A stretch of DNA of 64,000 bases from Streptosporangium sp. NBC_01756. GTDB taxonomy: Bacteria > Actinomycetota > Actinomycetes > Streptosporangiales > Streptosporangiaceae. Numbering within the stretch: the first letter of the stretch is position 1; every line of letters begins with the position of its first letter. The notes below the pieces were generated by a model. It saw nothing but the letters and a program-made list of their open reading frames with translations, ran no database searches and was not told the origin of the DNA. Where the stretch lies: NCBI RefSeq assembly GCF_035917975.1, contig NZ_CP109130.1:3968001-4032000 (forward strand). The letters run 5' to 3'. The position numbers and the translations under genes are program-made. Positions 29,840 to 37,847 of the stretch are shown one piece after another.

Positions 29840-30697
29840 TCAGAGGACGACCGTCACGTTGTCGATCAACCTGGTGGAGCCGGCCTTGGCTGCCACGGCG
29901 AGGATCGCCGCACCCCTGTGCTCCTCGCCGACCTCCGCGAAGGTCGCCGGATCCACCAGCACCAGGTAGTCGACGGCCACCGCGGGCTCCGCCGCCAGCA
30001 CGGCGCGCGCAGCCCGGCGGATCTCCTCCGGCGTGCGCCGCGCGGCCCCCGCCGACAGGGCCCGCGACAGCGCCAGGGCCGCCCCGCGATCCTCCGAGGT
30101 CAGGTAGCGGTTGCGGCTGGACAGTGCCAGGCCGTCCGGCTCCCGGACCGTGGGCGCCCCGACGACGGCGATCGGCAGATCGAGATCCAGGACCATCCGG
30201 CGGATCATCGCGAGCTGCTGGGCGTCCTTCTGGCCGAACACGGCCACATCCGGCTGGACCAGGTTGAACAGCTTGATCACGACGGTCAGCACGCCGTCCA
30301 GGTGTCCCGGCCGGAACGCCCCTTCGACGACCGTGCCCATCTGCCCGGCCGAGACGCCGACCTGCCGGTCCGGCAGGTACATGTCCTCGGCCGCGGGGGC
30401 GAACACCACACTCACGCCCTCGGCCGCGCAGACCTCCAGGTCGGCGTCGAACGTCCGGGGATAGCGGGAGAAATCCTCGGTGGGGCCGAACTGCAGCGGG
30501 TTCACGAAGATGCTCACGGCCACGTGCTCGGCCTTCTCCCGGGCCAGCCGCATGAGCGAACGGTGCCCCTCGTGCAGCGCGCCCATGGTCGGCACCAGCG
30601 CCAGGGCCGCCTTCGCCCCGGACGATCCGCCGCCGATCCCCAGTGTCCGCCTCGCCTCGACCAGTTCGGTGCGGTCACCCGCCACGATCACGTCCAT
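29840..30697 (-). CDS. panC: pantothenate synthetase
   Basis: 285 residues from the ATG at 30697, preceded by GGGAGGAA. The HIGH-like motif is in VPTMGALHEGHRSLMR; VSIFVNPLQFGPTEDF, KDAQQLAMIRRM and LSSRNRYL complete the active site. It joins pantoate and beta-alanine with ATP. It overlaps the upstream DUF2520 gene by ten bases, so the pair is one operon. panD, which commonly follows in actinobacteria, is missing here; the WXG-like genes occupy that side. Confidence 0.97.
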   Translation of the reverse strand: MDVIVAGDRTELVEARRTLGIGGGSSGAKAALALVPTMGALHEGHRSLMRLAREKAEHVAVSIFVNPLQFGPTEDFSRYPRTFDADLEVCAAEGVSVVFAPAAEDMYLPDRQVGVSAGQMGTVVEGAFRPGHLDGVLTVVIKLFNLVQPDVAVFGQKDAQQLAMIRRMVLDLDLPIAVVGAPTVREPDGLALSSRNRYLTSEDRGAALALSRALSAGAARRTPEEIRRAARAVLAAEPAVAVDYLVLVDPATFAEVGEEHRGAAILAVAAKAGSTRLIDNVTVVL

Positions 30698-31578
30698 ATG
30701 TTTCCTCCCAGGGCGTCCAGGAGGCGCTCGGCGGCCTCGGGTTTGAGCAACCCGGCCGCCAGCGCCCGGTCCGCCGTGAGCCTAGCGAGGGCCACGTAGG
30801 CGTCCGCGGCCTCGGGTGCCGCCAGGATCAGCGCGTCCACGTGCTTGCGGACCGTGCCGGCGTCTCCGCGCACCACCGGACCGGTCAACCCGGCGATGCC
30901 GAGCCGCAGCACGTTGTCCAGAGCCGCGCTCAGCAACGGGCCGAGCATCCGGCCCGGCTGCTCCACCCCGATCTTCTGCAGCAGCTCCGAGGACTCCGCG
31001 ACCAGCGTAACCATGTGGTTGGCCGCGTTCGCCAGGGCGGCGTGGTAGAGCGGGCGGTCCTCGTCCGCGATCCAGACCGGCTCCCCCTCCATCTCGATGA
31101 CCAGGGCTTCGGCCACCGGCCGGAGCGGGTCGGGAGCGGTGACGCCGTAGGAGATGCCGACAAGCCGGCGGAGGTCGTCGTCCTTGCCGGTGAAGGTCAT
31201 CACCGGATGGAGCGCCAGTGGCAGCGCCCCCGCCTTGATCGCCGGGTTCAGCACGGCCAGGCCGTACGCCCCGCTGGTGTGCGCCACCAGTTTGCCCCGC
31301 AGGTCGGCGCCGGTGCCGACCAGACCGGAGACCAGGTCGGGGAGCACGTCGTCGGGGACCGCCAGCAGGACGAGGTCCGCGGCGGCCACCACGTCCTCCG
31401 GGCGGGTGGGGGTCAGACCGAGCCGCTCGGCCGCCCGCTCCCTGGAGGAGTCGGAGACCCCGCTGGCGGCCACGATCCGATGGCCCGCACGCGCGAGCGC
31501 GGCACCGAGCGCCGACCCGACCCGGCCCGCCCCGACCACTCCGACGGCCAGCCGTGCCGGGCGATCACCTGCGTACAT
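30688..31578 (-). CDS. Rossmann-like and DUF2520 domain oxidoreductase
   Basis: 296 residues from the ATG at 31578 (MYAGDRPARL). The nucleotide-binding motif GVVGAGRVGSALGAALARAG begins at residue ~13, followed by a Rossmann fold and a helical 6-phosphogluconate dehydrogenase-like C-terminal domain (YHAALANAANHMVTLV). Its constant place directly upstream of panC across actinobacteria suggests that it supplies pantoate as a ketopantoate reductase-like enzyme, which is inference. It is translationally coupled to panC. Confidence 0.88.
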   Translation of the reverse strand: MYAGDRPARLAVGVVGAGRVGSALGAALARAGHRIVAASGVSDSSRERAAERLGLTPTRPEDVVAAADLVLLAVPDDVLPDLVSGLVGTGADLRGKLVAHTSGAYGLAVLNPAIKAGALPLALHPVMTFTGKDDDLRRLVGISYGVTAPDPLRPVAEALVIEMEGEPVWIADEDRPLYHAALANAANHMVTLVAESSELLQKIGVEQPGRMLGPLLSAALDNVLRLGIAGLTGPVVRGDAGTVRKHVDALILAAPEAADAYVALARLTADRALAAGLLKPEAAERLLDALGGNIWT

Positions 31579-31748
31579 GACGTCCCGTCCTTCGACCACA
31601 TAGGAGGCTCCATGCCCAGTTGACCAGCGTAACGGGCCCGGAGGTCGCAACCACATGAAGCCACCTGTCCGGAAGCGGCCGGGGAAGCCGGGACCCCCCA
31701 CCGGCTGAGGATCCTCAGCCGCCGGGCGGGCGGAAAGCTGTAGCGTCT

Positions 31749-32720
31749 GTGGGCGTGTGGCTCACCTGGCGTGCCGCGATGGAGCAAGCGCTCTACGGCG
31801 AGAACGGCTTCTACCTGCGCGAGTGTCCCTCGGGGCACTTCCGGACCTCCGTCGGTGCCTCCCCCGTCTTCGCCGAGGCCGTGTTGCGCGAGCTCATCGC
31901 GGTGGACGACGCACTCGGCAACCCACCGGCGGTCGACCTGGTGGACATCGGCGCGGGCGAGGGCGAACTGGCGGCCGGGGTGCTCTCCGCCGCACCGCCC
32001 GAGCTGCGCTCCCGGTTGCGGGTGACCGGGGTGGACCTGGCCTCCCGGCCCGCCCGGCTGCCCGGGGAGATCGGATGGGCCGCCGCCGTGCCGGACGGGA
32101 TCTGCGGCCTCGTGGTCGCCAACGAATGGCTGGACAACGTGCCCGTGGACGTCGCCGAGCAGACGGCGGACGGCCCCCGCCTGATCCTGGTCGATCCCGC
32201 CACCGGCGCCGAACGGCTCGGAGACAGGCCGCAGGAGACCGACCTGGCCTGGCTGTCCCGCTGGTGGCCGATGCGGACGGTGGGCGAACGGGCCGAGATC
32301 GGCAGGCCGCGCGACGAGGCCTGGACCACGGTGATCGTACGGCTGGCACGCGGCCGGGCGATCGCGATCGACTACGCACACCCGGTGGACGACCGCCCGC
32401 CGTACGGGACGCTGACCGGCTACCGCGACGGAGCGGCCGTGGCGCCCGTGCCGGACGGATCGTGCGACATCACCGCCCATGTGGCCCTGGACGCCTGCGC
32501 CGCCGCCGGAGAGCGCGCCGGGGCCGCCACGACGGTCCTGACCACCCAACGGCAGGCGCTGCGCGCCCTGGGCGTCACCGGGACCCGCCCACCCGTCGAC
32601 CTCGCCCGTACCGACCCGCGCGGCTACCTCCAGACCCTGGCCAGATCCTCACAGGAGGCGGAGCTGATCGCCCCCGAGGGGCTGGGCGGCTTCGGCTGGC
32701 TCGCCCAGGACCGGCTCTGA
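31749..32720 (+). CDS. MidA/COG1565-like SAM-dependent methyltransferase
   Basis: 323 residues from the GTG at 31749 (a GTG at 31755 is possible). It opens ALYGENGFYLRECPSGHFRTS, typical of the family whose mitochondrial member (MidA/NDUFAF7) methylates complex I. The SAM motif is VDLVDIGAGEGELAAG (~62-77) and ANEWLDNVPVD is the family's second landmark. An orphan nuoD lies about 8 kb away, an interesting but loose association because NDUFAF7 acts on the NuoD homologue. The gene diverges from the DUF2520-panC operon. Confidence 0.85.
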   Translation: MGVWLTWRAAMEQALYGENGFYLRECPSGHFRTSVGASPVFAEAVLRELIAVDDALGNPPAVDLVDIGAGEGELAAGVLSAAPPELRSRLRVTGVDLASRPARLPGEIGWAAAVPDGICGLVVANEWLDNVPVDVAEQTADGPRLILVDPATGAERLGDRPQETDLAWLSRWWPMRTVGERAEIGRPRDEAWTTVIVRLARGRAIAIDYAHPVDDRPPYGTLTGYRDGAAVAPVPDGSCDITAHVALDACAAAGERAGAATTVLTTQRQALRALGVTGTRPPVDLARTDPRGYLQTLARSSQEAELIAPEGLGGFGWLAQDRL

Positions 32721-32883
32721 CCGATCGCCTCCAGGCGAGCCGAATCCATGTGATGCGGCTCGTCCAGGCCCGTCAGCCACCACCTGCACAGACCCGGCTC
32801 CGCAGTGAATCTCCGGTCGTGCGAAACCCCCGAGGTTCGCCGCGAAATGCCGCCCGGCGGCGTGCCGCCGGACAAACCCGCGA

Positions 32884-33087
32884 TCAGAGATCTCCGTCAC
32901 GGACGCTCTTGAGGAAGTCATGCCAGACCGCCGGGGTGAAGGCCAGCACCGGACCGGACGGATCCTTGCTGTCGCGCACGGCGACGACGCCGGGCAGGTT
33001 CGTGGCCACCTCCACGCAGTTGTCACTGCTTCCGCCGCTGTAGCTGCTCTTCCGCCATATGGCATCAGCCAGGTCAGAGGGTGGCAT
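32884..33087 (-). CDS. DUF397 domain protein
   Basis: 67 residues: AIWRKSSYSGGSSDNCVEVA, VRDSKDPSGPVL and WHDFLKSVRDG are the DUF397 signature. Such small proteins are encoded by the dozen in actinomycetes, next to an XRE regulator, and act as its antagonist or partner (WhiJ/AbaA-like pairs, BldB relatives). It overlaps the XRE gene by 14 bases and is made from the same mRNA. Confidence 0.93.
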   Translation of the reverse strand: MPPSDLADAIWRKSSYSGGSSDNCVEVATNLPGVVAVRDSKDPSGPVLAFTPAVWHDFLKSVRDGDL

Positions 33088-33922
33088 GGTCGCTCCTTAC
33101 CGCGACGATGAACGCCGCAGACTCCTCAGGGGACAAGCACACGCGAGCGAGGCGCTCGAACGTCAGCTTAAGGTTCCGCACCTGATCCGTCGCCTCCACA
33201 TAGACATCCCCGCCTGGGCATCCGGTGTAGCCCACGTCTGGATCTTCGGCGTCGAACGACAACAGAGAGAAGGCGCCCTCCAGGCCGCAATGCGCACCGA
33301 CCCGGAGTGGCAGAACCTGAATCGTGACATTGGGCCGGTCCACGACGTGGAGGATGTCTTCGAGCTGGCGAGCCATGACGCCGGGCGCCCCGACCGGGCG
33401 GCGCAGAGCGCATTCATCCAGGAGGACGTGCAGCCTGGGCGCCTGCGAACCGAGGAGACTGATCTTGCGTGCCATTCGAGCCGCCACGTACCGCTCCAGC
33501 TCGGCAGTGACCAGTTTCGGTCGGGCCGTGCAGATGAGCTCACGAGCGTAGTGCTCGTTCTGCAGCAGACCCGGCACCAGCAGCGGTTCCCACGTGCAGA
33601 TGGCCGTCGCCTCGGACTCCAGCCCGACGTAGGCACCGGCGAACACGTCACTGTAGGCGGTCCACCAGCCGCGACGGCCGGCGTCATGACCGAGCTGGAT
33701 CAGTCCCGCCTTCATGGACGGGTCCACTCCATACAGATCGCAGGCGCCGGCGATGTCCGTACCGCTGGGCATGGTCCGGGCGTTCTCGATGCGGCTCAGC
33801 TTCGCCGTGGACCAGCCAAGCCGCGTGGCCACCTCCTCCAGCGTGAGACCCGCCTTCTCGCGAAGCCCTCGCAATTCACGACCGAGGCGGCGATGCCGCA
33901 CAGTAGGACCCGTGGAAGCCAT
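33074..33922 (-). CDS. XRE family regulator with DUF5753 domain
   Basis: 282 residues. The N-terminal HTH (LGRELRGLREKAGLTLEEVA, LGWSTAKLSRIENART) is followed by the DUF5753 ligand-like domain (YVGLESEATAICTWEPLLVPGLLQ, ..., DVYVEATDQV). With the adjoining DUF397 protein it forms the common actinomycete developmental regulator pair. No target gene is evident; the 150 bases upstream are AT-rich (33950-34020) and contain its promoter. Confidence 0.94.
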   Translation of the reverse strand: MASTGPTVRHRRLGRELRGLREKAGLTLEEVATRLGWSTAKLSRIENARTMPSGTDIAGACDLYGVDPSMKAGLIQLGHDAGRRGWWTAYSDVFAGAYVGLESEATAICTWEPLLVPGLLQNEHYARELICTARPKLVTAELERYVAARMARKISLLGSQAPRLHVLLDECALRRPVGAPGVMARQLEDILHVVDRPNVTIQVLPLRVGAHCGLEGAFSLLSFDAEDPDVGYTGCPGGDVYVEATDQVRNLKLTFERLARVCLSPEESAAFIVAVRSDHATL

Positions 33923-34073
33923 GCCGCCAAGTCTGCCTGATTTTGGTCACCTCACGTAAAAGAAAAGTCACGCAAAGTTCTTGTGATCATGTAAATTGCA
34001 CGCAACACTTTGGGGAATCAACCGATCACAAGAGGTGATGGTGAAGTGAAGGCGCACGAGCGGCACTCCGTCA

Positions 34074-34331
34074 TCATTGATGATCTGCGGTCGGGTCCGC
34101 CACGAAGTTGCCCAACCCCCGAACGGCGTAGACGATCCCTTCTTCGCGTAGCCGCACCAGGACTTTGCGGGCCGTGCCGCGAGCGACACCGAACTCCTGG
34201 ACGATCTGATGCTCGCTCGGGACCTGCTCGTCGACGGCGTAGACACCCCCGTCGATGCGCTGTTTGATGACGGCCGCAATCTGAACCCATCGCGGCTGGT
34301 TAGCGCGCCATTCGATCACCACAAGGATCAC
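34074..34331 (-). CDS. short GntR family winged-helix regulator
   Basis: About 85 residues from the GTG at 34331, with GGGGAT seven bases upstream. The protein is a single GntR DNA-binding domain: WVQIAAVIKQRIDGGVYAVDEQVPSEHQIVQEFGVARGTARKVLVRLREEGI. No ligand-binding domain follows, as in the minimal YtrA/KorSA-like group. It diverges from the proline-rich gene at 34477, and the space between holds palindromes that it may bind. Confidence 0.8.
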   Translation of the reverse strand: MILVVIEWRANQPRWVQIAAVIKQRIDGGVYAVDEQVPSEHQIVQEFGVARGTARKVLVRLREEGIVYAVRGLGNFVADPTADHQ

Positions 34332-34347
34332 CGTAGATCCCCGTGAT

Positions 34348-34392
34348 GAACCTGAGATACCCAGGGAGAACTCAGGTTCACCATGGTGAACC
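34348..34392. promoter_or_regulatory. palindromic operators between GntR and the proline-rich gene
   Basis: GGTTCACCATGGTGAACC at 34375-34392 is a perfect 18-bp palindrome. Its left arm also pairs with GAACCTGAG at 34348, giving GAACCTGAG...CTCAGGTTC. Related half-sites (TCACCGTAG, GAACCGTAG) flank it. The placement in a divergent regulator promoter suggests GntR binding. Confidence 0.6.
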
Positions 34393-34476
34393 GTAGTGAA
34401 GATGCGACAAAAACCGGACCCGCCAGGACGCTTGCGACGCCTGACGGGCCCTTGATCAGGAAAGGCCTCCTGACCC

Positions 34477-35511
34477 ATGACCAACCCTACTGTTCCGGTC
34501 CTCGACCGGCAGGCGGTGAGCGGCTGCGGCTGCTTTGCCGACGATCCGCCGATGCCGATGGGATGTGCCCTCTGCGGCCACCCGCCCCACGCCCACGGCT
34601 GCCCCGGTCAGGCCGCCGATCACGACTACGCGCAGCCGTCGGGCGCGTTGCTGGCCGAGCGCCTGGAGTTGCGCCATCGGCTCGGCCTGGGCCGGGTCCT
34701 GCCCGCCTACCGGCCGCCCGCCACCGTGGCCCCCACCGAAGTGATCCCACTGGTGCCCGCCCAGCGCCGCACCGAACCGCCTGCGCTCCCCGCACCCGCC
34801 ATATCGGCGTCGGCACCCGTGCCCGCCGCACCAAAACCCGCTGTACCGGCGCCGGCACCCGTGCCCGCCATACCGACGCCTGCCGTACCGACACCACCCA
34901 CACCGACGCCTGCCGCACCGACGCCGCTGCCCAGGCCGACGCCCCGCCGCGTGCGGCACCCGGCGCCCGCGCTCCGGCCCGCTGCCGGCGCACCGCCCTG
35001 GCGCGATGACAGACGGCGACCAGCGAAGCGCAGCCCGCGAGCGGTCTCCCACCGCCACCGCTCTCACGACACCGGAACCGCTCCGCCCGCGCGCCCATCG
35101 CCCGTCTCGTACGGCGCGGCTCAGACGTTTTCGCCCGCCTCGTACGGCGTACCTCAGCCGTTTCTTCCTCACCCCACAGGGCGGGTCCGGCCGGTCGTCG
35201 CGAGCGCCGGCCGGACCCTCGACCGGACACAGGAGGTCCGATCCATGGAACACCCTGAATCTGCCGCACCCGCTTCGGCGATCCCCGGTTGGCGGGTGAT
35301 CCGCAGCGACGCCGGACGCTACTGGGCCAGCCGCGAGGAGCCCTTCGCCGACGACTCGGCCTGGGGCCGGCCGCCCTTCCGCACCGTGGACGCCGACACC
35401 TTCGACGGCCTCCGCGCTGAGGTCACCCGACAGGAAACGGCCGCCCAGGAGGCCTCCGGACACCAGGCCGGACAGGAGGCCGGAGCTGGTCGCTCTGGAG
35501 GTTCGGGGTGA
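34477..35511 (+). CDS. proline/alanine-rich protein with Cys-rich N terminus; possibly two genes
   Basis: A 344-codon frame starts at 34477. Residues ~15-45 hold CGCFADD and CALCGHPPHAHGC, Cys/His spacing that could bind zinc. Residues ~85-240 are low-complexity Pro/Ala with PAPVPA and PTPAVPTP units. At 35245 an internal ATG has a strong AGGAGG eight bases upstream and begins an 88-residue stretch with its own compact look (IPGWRVIRSDAGRYWASREE, TFDGLRAEVTRQE) known from small actinobacterial proteins. The region may therefore encode a long fused form and a short form, or two genes joined by loss of a stop. Function is unknown; control by the divergent GntR gene is likely. Confidence 0.65.
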   Translation: MTNPTVPVLDRQAVSGCGCFADDPPMPMGCALCGHPPHAHGCPGQAADHDYAQPSGALLAERLELRHRLGLGRVLPAYRPPATVAPTEVIPLVPAQRRTEPPALPAPAISASAPVPAAPKPAVPAPAPVPAIPTPAVPTPPTPTPAAPTPLPRPTPRRVRHPAPALRPAAGAPPWRDDRRRPAKRSPRAVSHRHRSHDTGTAPPARPSPVSYGAAQTFSPASYGVPQPFLPHPTGRVRPVVASAGRTLDRTQEVRSMEHPESAAPASAIPGWRVIRSDAGRYWASREEPFADDSAWGRPPFRTVDADTFDGLRAEVTRQETAAQEASGHQAGQEAGAGRSGGSG

Positions 35512-35520
35512 ACGGGTGAC

Positions 35521-36720
35521 TCAGATCCGCACCTCAAGGGAGGTGAGCCCCCGGATGACGTAGCCCGGCCCCCAGATCGGCTCGGCGGCGAGCTCCAGCT
35601 TCGGGGCCCTGCGCAGCAGCGCGCCGAACGACTCGGCCAGCTCGATCCTGGCCAGCGGGGCGCCCAGGCAGAAGTGGATGCCGGCGCCGAAGGAGATGTG
35701 CGGGTTGTCGGCCCGGCCGACATCGAGGCGGTCGGGGTCGGCGAACACCTCGGGGTCGCGGTTGGCCGAACCGAACAGCAGCGCCACCTCCGTACCGCGC
35801 GGGATGTCCACCCCGCCCACGGTGATGTCCTCCAGCACCCAGCGCTCGAACATCTGCAGCGGGGTGTCCCAGCGCATCAGCTCCTCGATCGCGGTGGGCA
35901 GCAGGCCGTGGTCGGCGCGGAGCCGTGCCAGCTCGGCCGGGTTGCGGAACAGCGACCACCAGCCGTTGCCGGTGACGTTGACGGTGGCCTCGTGCCCGGC
36001 GTTGAGCAGCAGCACACAGGTGCCGACCAGCTCCTCCTCGGTGAGCCGGTCGCCCTCGTCGGCCACCAGGGCCAGCGCGCTGATCAGGTCGTCGCCGGGG
36101 TCGGCCCGGCGGGCGCGGGCCAGCCCGACGAGGTAGTCGGAGAACTCTCCGGCGGCGCGCACCGCGGTGTGCTGGGCCTCGATCGACGGGCTGAGCTCGT
36201 ACATCCCGCAGATGTCGGCCGACCAGGGCCGCAGCAGGTGCCGGTCGGCCTCGGGCACGCCGAGCATCTCGGCGATCACGGTGACCGGCAGCGGCTCGGC
36301 GACCTCGGCGATCACGTCTCCGCCGCCGCGCTCGACGAACGCCTCCACCAGCTCCCCGGCCATCCGGGCGACCTTGGGCCGGAGCGCCTCGACCATGCGC
36401 GGGGTGAACGCCTTGGAGACCAGCCGCCGCAGCCGGGTGTGGACCGGTGGTTCGACGTCCAGCATCCCGGCCCGGATCACCCGCCAGAAGGGGTCCTGGA
36501 ACTCGGGGTCGTCCGGCCTGCCGAACTCGGCGTGGGTGGCGACGTGCAGGTAGGAGCGGCCGAGCCTGCGGTCGCGCAGCAGCGCGTTGACGTCGGCGTG
36601 CCGGGCGACCAGCCACTGGCCGGTCGGCTCGAAGAAGCTGACCGGCCGCTCCCGCCTCAGCTCGTCGTAGACGTCGTAGGGATGGGCGACGAATTCCGGA
36701 TTCCAGGGATCAAAGAGCAC
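35521..36720 (-). CDS. cytochrome P450
   Basis: 399 residues, normal for a soluble bacterial P450. Seen are the I-helix LLNAGHEATVN (usual AGxET/AGHEAT form), the K-helix EELMR, ERWVLEDITVGGVDIPRG, and the haem-ligand loop FGAGIHFCLGAPLARIE. It would hydroxylate an unknown substrate using a ferredoxin; no ferredoxin gene is adjacent. It converges on the proline-rich gene. Substrate and pathway cannot be told. Confidence 0.95.
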   Translation of the reverse strand: MLFDPWNPEFVAHPYDVYDELRRERPVSFFEPTGQWLVARHADVNALLRDRRLGRSYLHVATHAEFGRPDDPEFQDPFWRVIRAGMLDVEPPVHTRLRRLVSKAFTPRMVEALRPKVARMAGELVEAFVERGGGDVIAEVAEPLPVTVIAEMLGVPEADRHLLRPWSADICGMYELSPSIEAQHTAVRAAGEFSDYLVGLARARRADPGDDLISALALVADEGDRLTEEELVGTCVLLLNAGHEATVNVTGNGWWSLFRNPAELARLRADHGLLPTAIEELMRWDTPLQMFERWVLEDITVGGVDIPRGTEVALLFGSANRDPEVFADPDRLDVGRADNPHISFGAGIHFCLGAPLARIELAESFGALLRRAPKLELAAEPIWGPGYVIRGLTSLEVRI

Positions 36721-36775
36721 GTAAACATCGTAATGTTCGCCCAGGAGGGCTCCGCGCTGACCGGCTCGGAGCGGT

Positions 36776-37540
36776 TCAGGACTCGGTCTTCTGGTCCGCC
36801 TCGTAGCGCTGGTGCAGCTCGACCGGCTGCTCCCCGTTCGTCTTGCTGCGCAGCCGGATGTTCAGCAGCTCCACGGCGAGCGAGAACGCCATCGCGAAGT
36901 AGATGTAGCCCTTGGAGATGTGCTGTTCGAACCCCTCGGCGATGAGCACGACGCCGATCAGCACCAGGAACGACAGCGCGAGCATCTTGATGCTCGGGTG
37001 CTTGTCCACGAAGCGGCTGATCGGACCGGAGGCGAAGAGCATCACGATGACCGAGACGATGACGGCCGCGACCATGACGCCCAGTTCGTCGACCATGCCG
37101 ACCGCGGTGATCACCGAGTCGAGGGAGAACACGATGTCCAAGACCATGATCTGCAGGATCACCGCGGTGAAGGAGGAGGCGACCTTGGCACCGGCGTGAC
37201 CCGACTTGCCCTCAAGGCTGTCGTGCATCTCGAAGACGCTCTTGCCCAGCAGGAACAGCCCGCCGAAGATCAGAATCAGGTCCCGTCCCGAGATCGGGTG
37301 GCTGAAGACCTCGAACAGCGGCGCGGTGAGCTTCACCACCCATGACAGCGCCAGCAGCAGCGCCAGCCGACTGACCAGGGCGGCGAGAAGACCCAGCTTG
37401 CGGGCCTTGTCACGCTGCTCGGGCGGGAGTTTCCCGGCCAGGATGGAGATGAAGATGATGTTGTCGATGCCCAGGACGATCTCCAGGCCCACGAGGGTGA
37501 CAAACCCTATCCAGATCTCCGGGTTGGTCACCCAATCCAT
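36776..37540 (-). CDS. TerC family integral membrane protein
   Basis: 254 residues with seven or more hydrophobic helices. The two TerC acidic motifs are LEIVLGIDNIIFIS near the N terminus and LDIVFSLDSVITAVG mid-protein. TerC proteins are tied to tellurite resistance and to manganese or calcium export, often metalating exported proteins. The ends are free of extra domains such as CBS. No manganese (yybP-ykoY) riboswitch was recognised in the 100 bases upstream. Confidence 0.93.
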   Translation of the reverse strand: MDWVTNPEIWIGFVTLVGLEIVLGIDNIIFISILAGKLPPEQRDKARKLGLLAALVSRLALLLALSWVVKLTAPLFEVFSHPISGRDLILIFGGLFLLGKSVFEMHDSLEGKSGHAGAKVASSFTAVILQIMVLDIVFSLDSVITAVGMVDELGVMVAAVIVSVIVMLFASGPISRFVDKHPSIKMLALSFLVLIGVVLIAEGFEQHISKGYIYFAMAFSLAVELLNIRLRSKTNGEQPVELHQRYEADQKTES

Positions 37541-37678
37541 CGTCCGCTCCTTCGTCAGGCGTCACCGGGGTTACAGCCTCGACGAATGGGAGGCCTCACG
37601 AGTTCCTCAACAAGGATCACATCGCGCTCTTTTCGCATTTGCGGAGCCGGGCCAAGAGTCGGTTATAGTTCCCCTGTA

Positions 37679-37796
37679 GGTCATGAGTGCCAGTGACAAG
37701 CCCCGGCTCGCTGGCCGGCAACCCTCGCGTCCGCGGCGGGGTGCCCCGGGTGAGGACCTGGTCCGGCACGAGGTGTGTCGGGCAAGCGCGGGCTCC
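37679..37796 (+). ncRNA. SAM-IV riboswitch
   Basis: The element follows the SAM-IV consensus closely: GGTCATGAGTGCCAG, AAGCCCCGGCTCGCTGG, CCGGCAACCCTC, GGCGGGGTGCCCCGGGTGA, GGACC, and the distal pseudoknot strand GGCAAGCGCGGGCTCC. A TATAGT -10-like hexamer (37664-37669) sits ten bases upstream. It precedes a class V aminotransferase gene by ~50 bases, so S-adenosylmethionine should repress that gene. Confidence 0.93.
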
Positions 37797-37847
37797 ACGC
37801 ACCAACGCCATGGCTTGGGGTCCGATGACCTCTCAAGGAGCCTTGGC

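Noticed and set aside
37541-37660. yybP-ykoY manganese riboswitch upstream of terC
   Set aside because: No recognisable consensus loop or stem was found in the region upstream of the TerC gene.
37683-37847. Longer N terminus for the aminotransferase
   Set aside because: These codons lie in the SAM-IV aptamer; the GTG at 37848 has a proper ribosome site.
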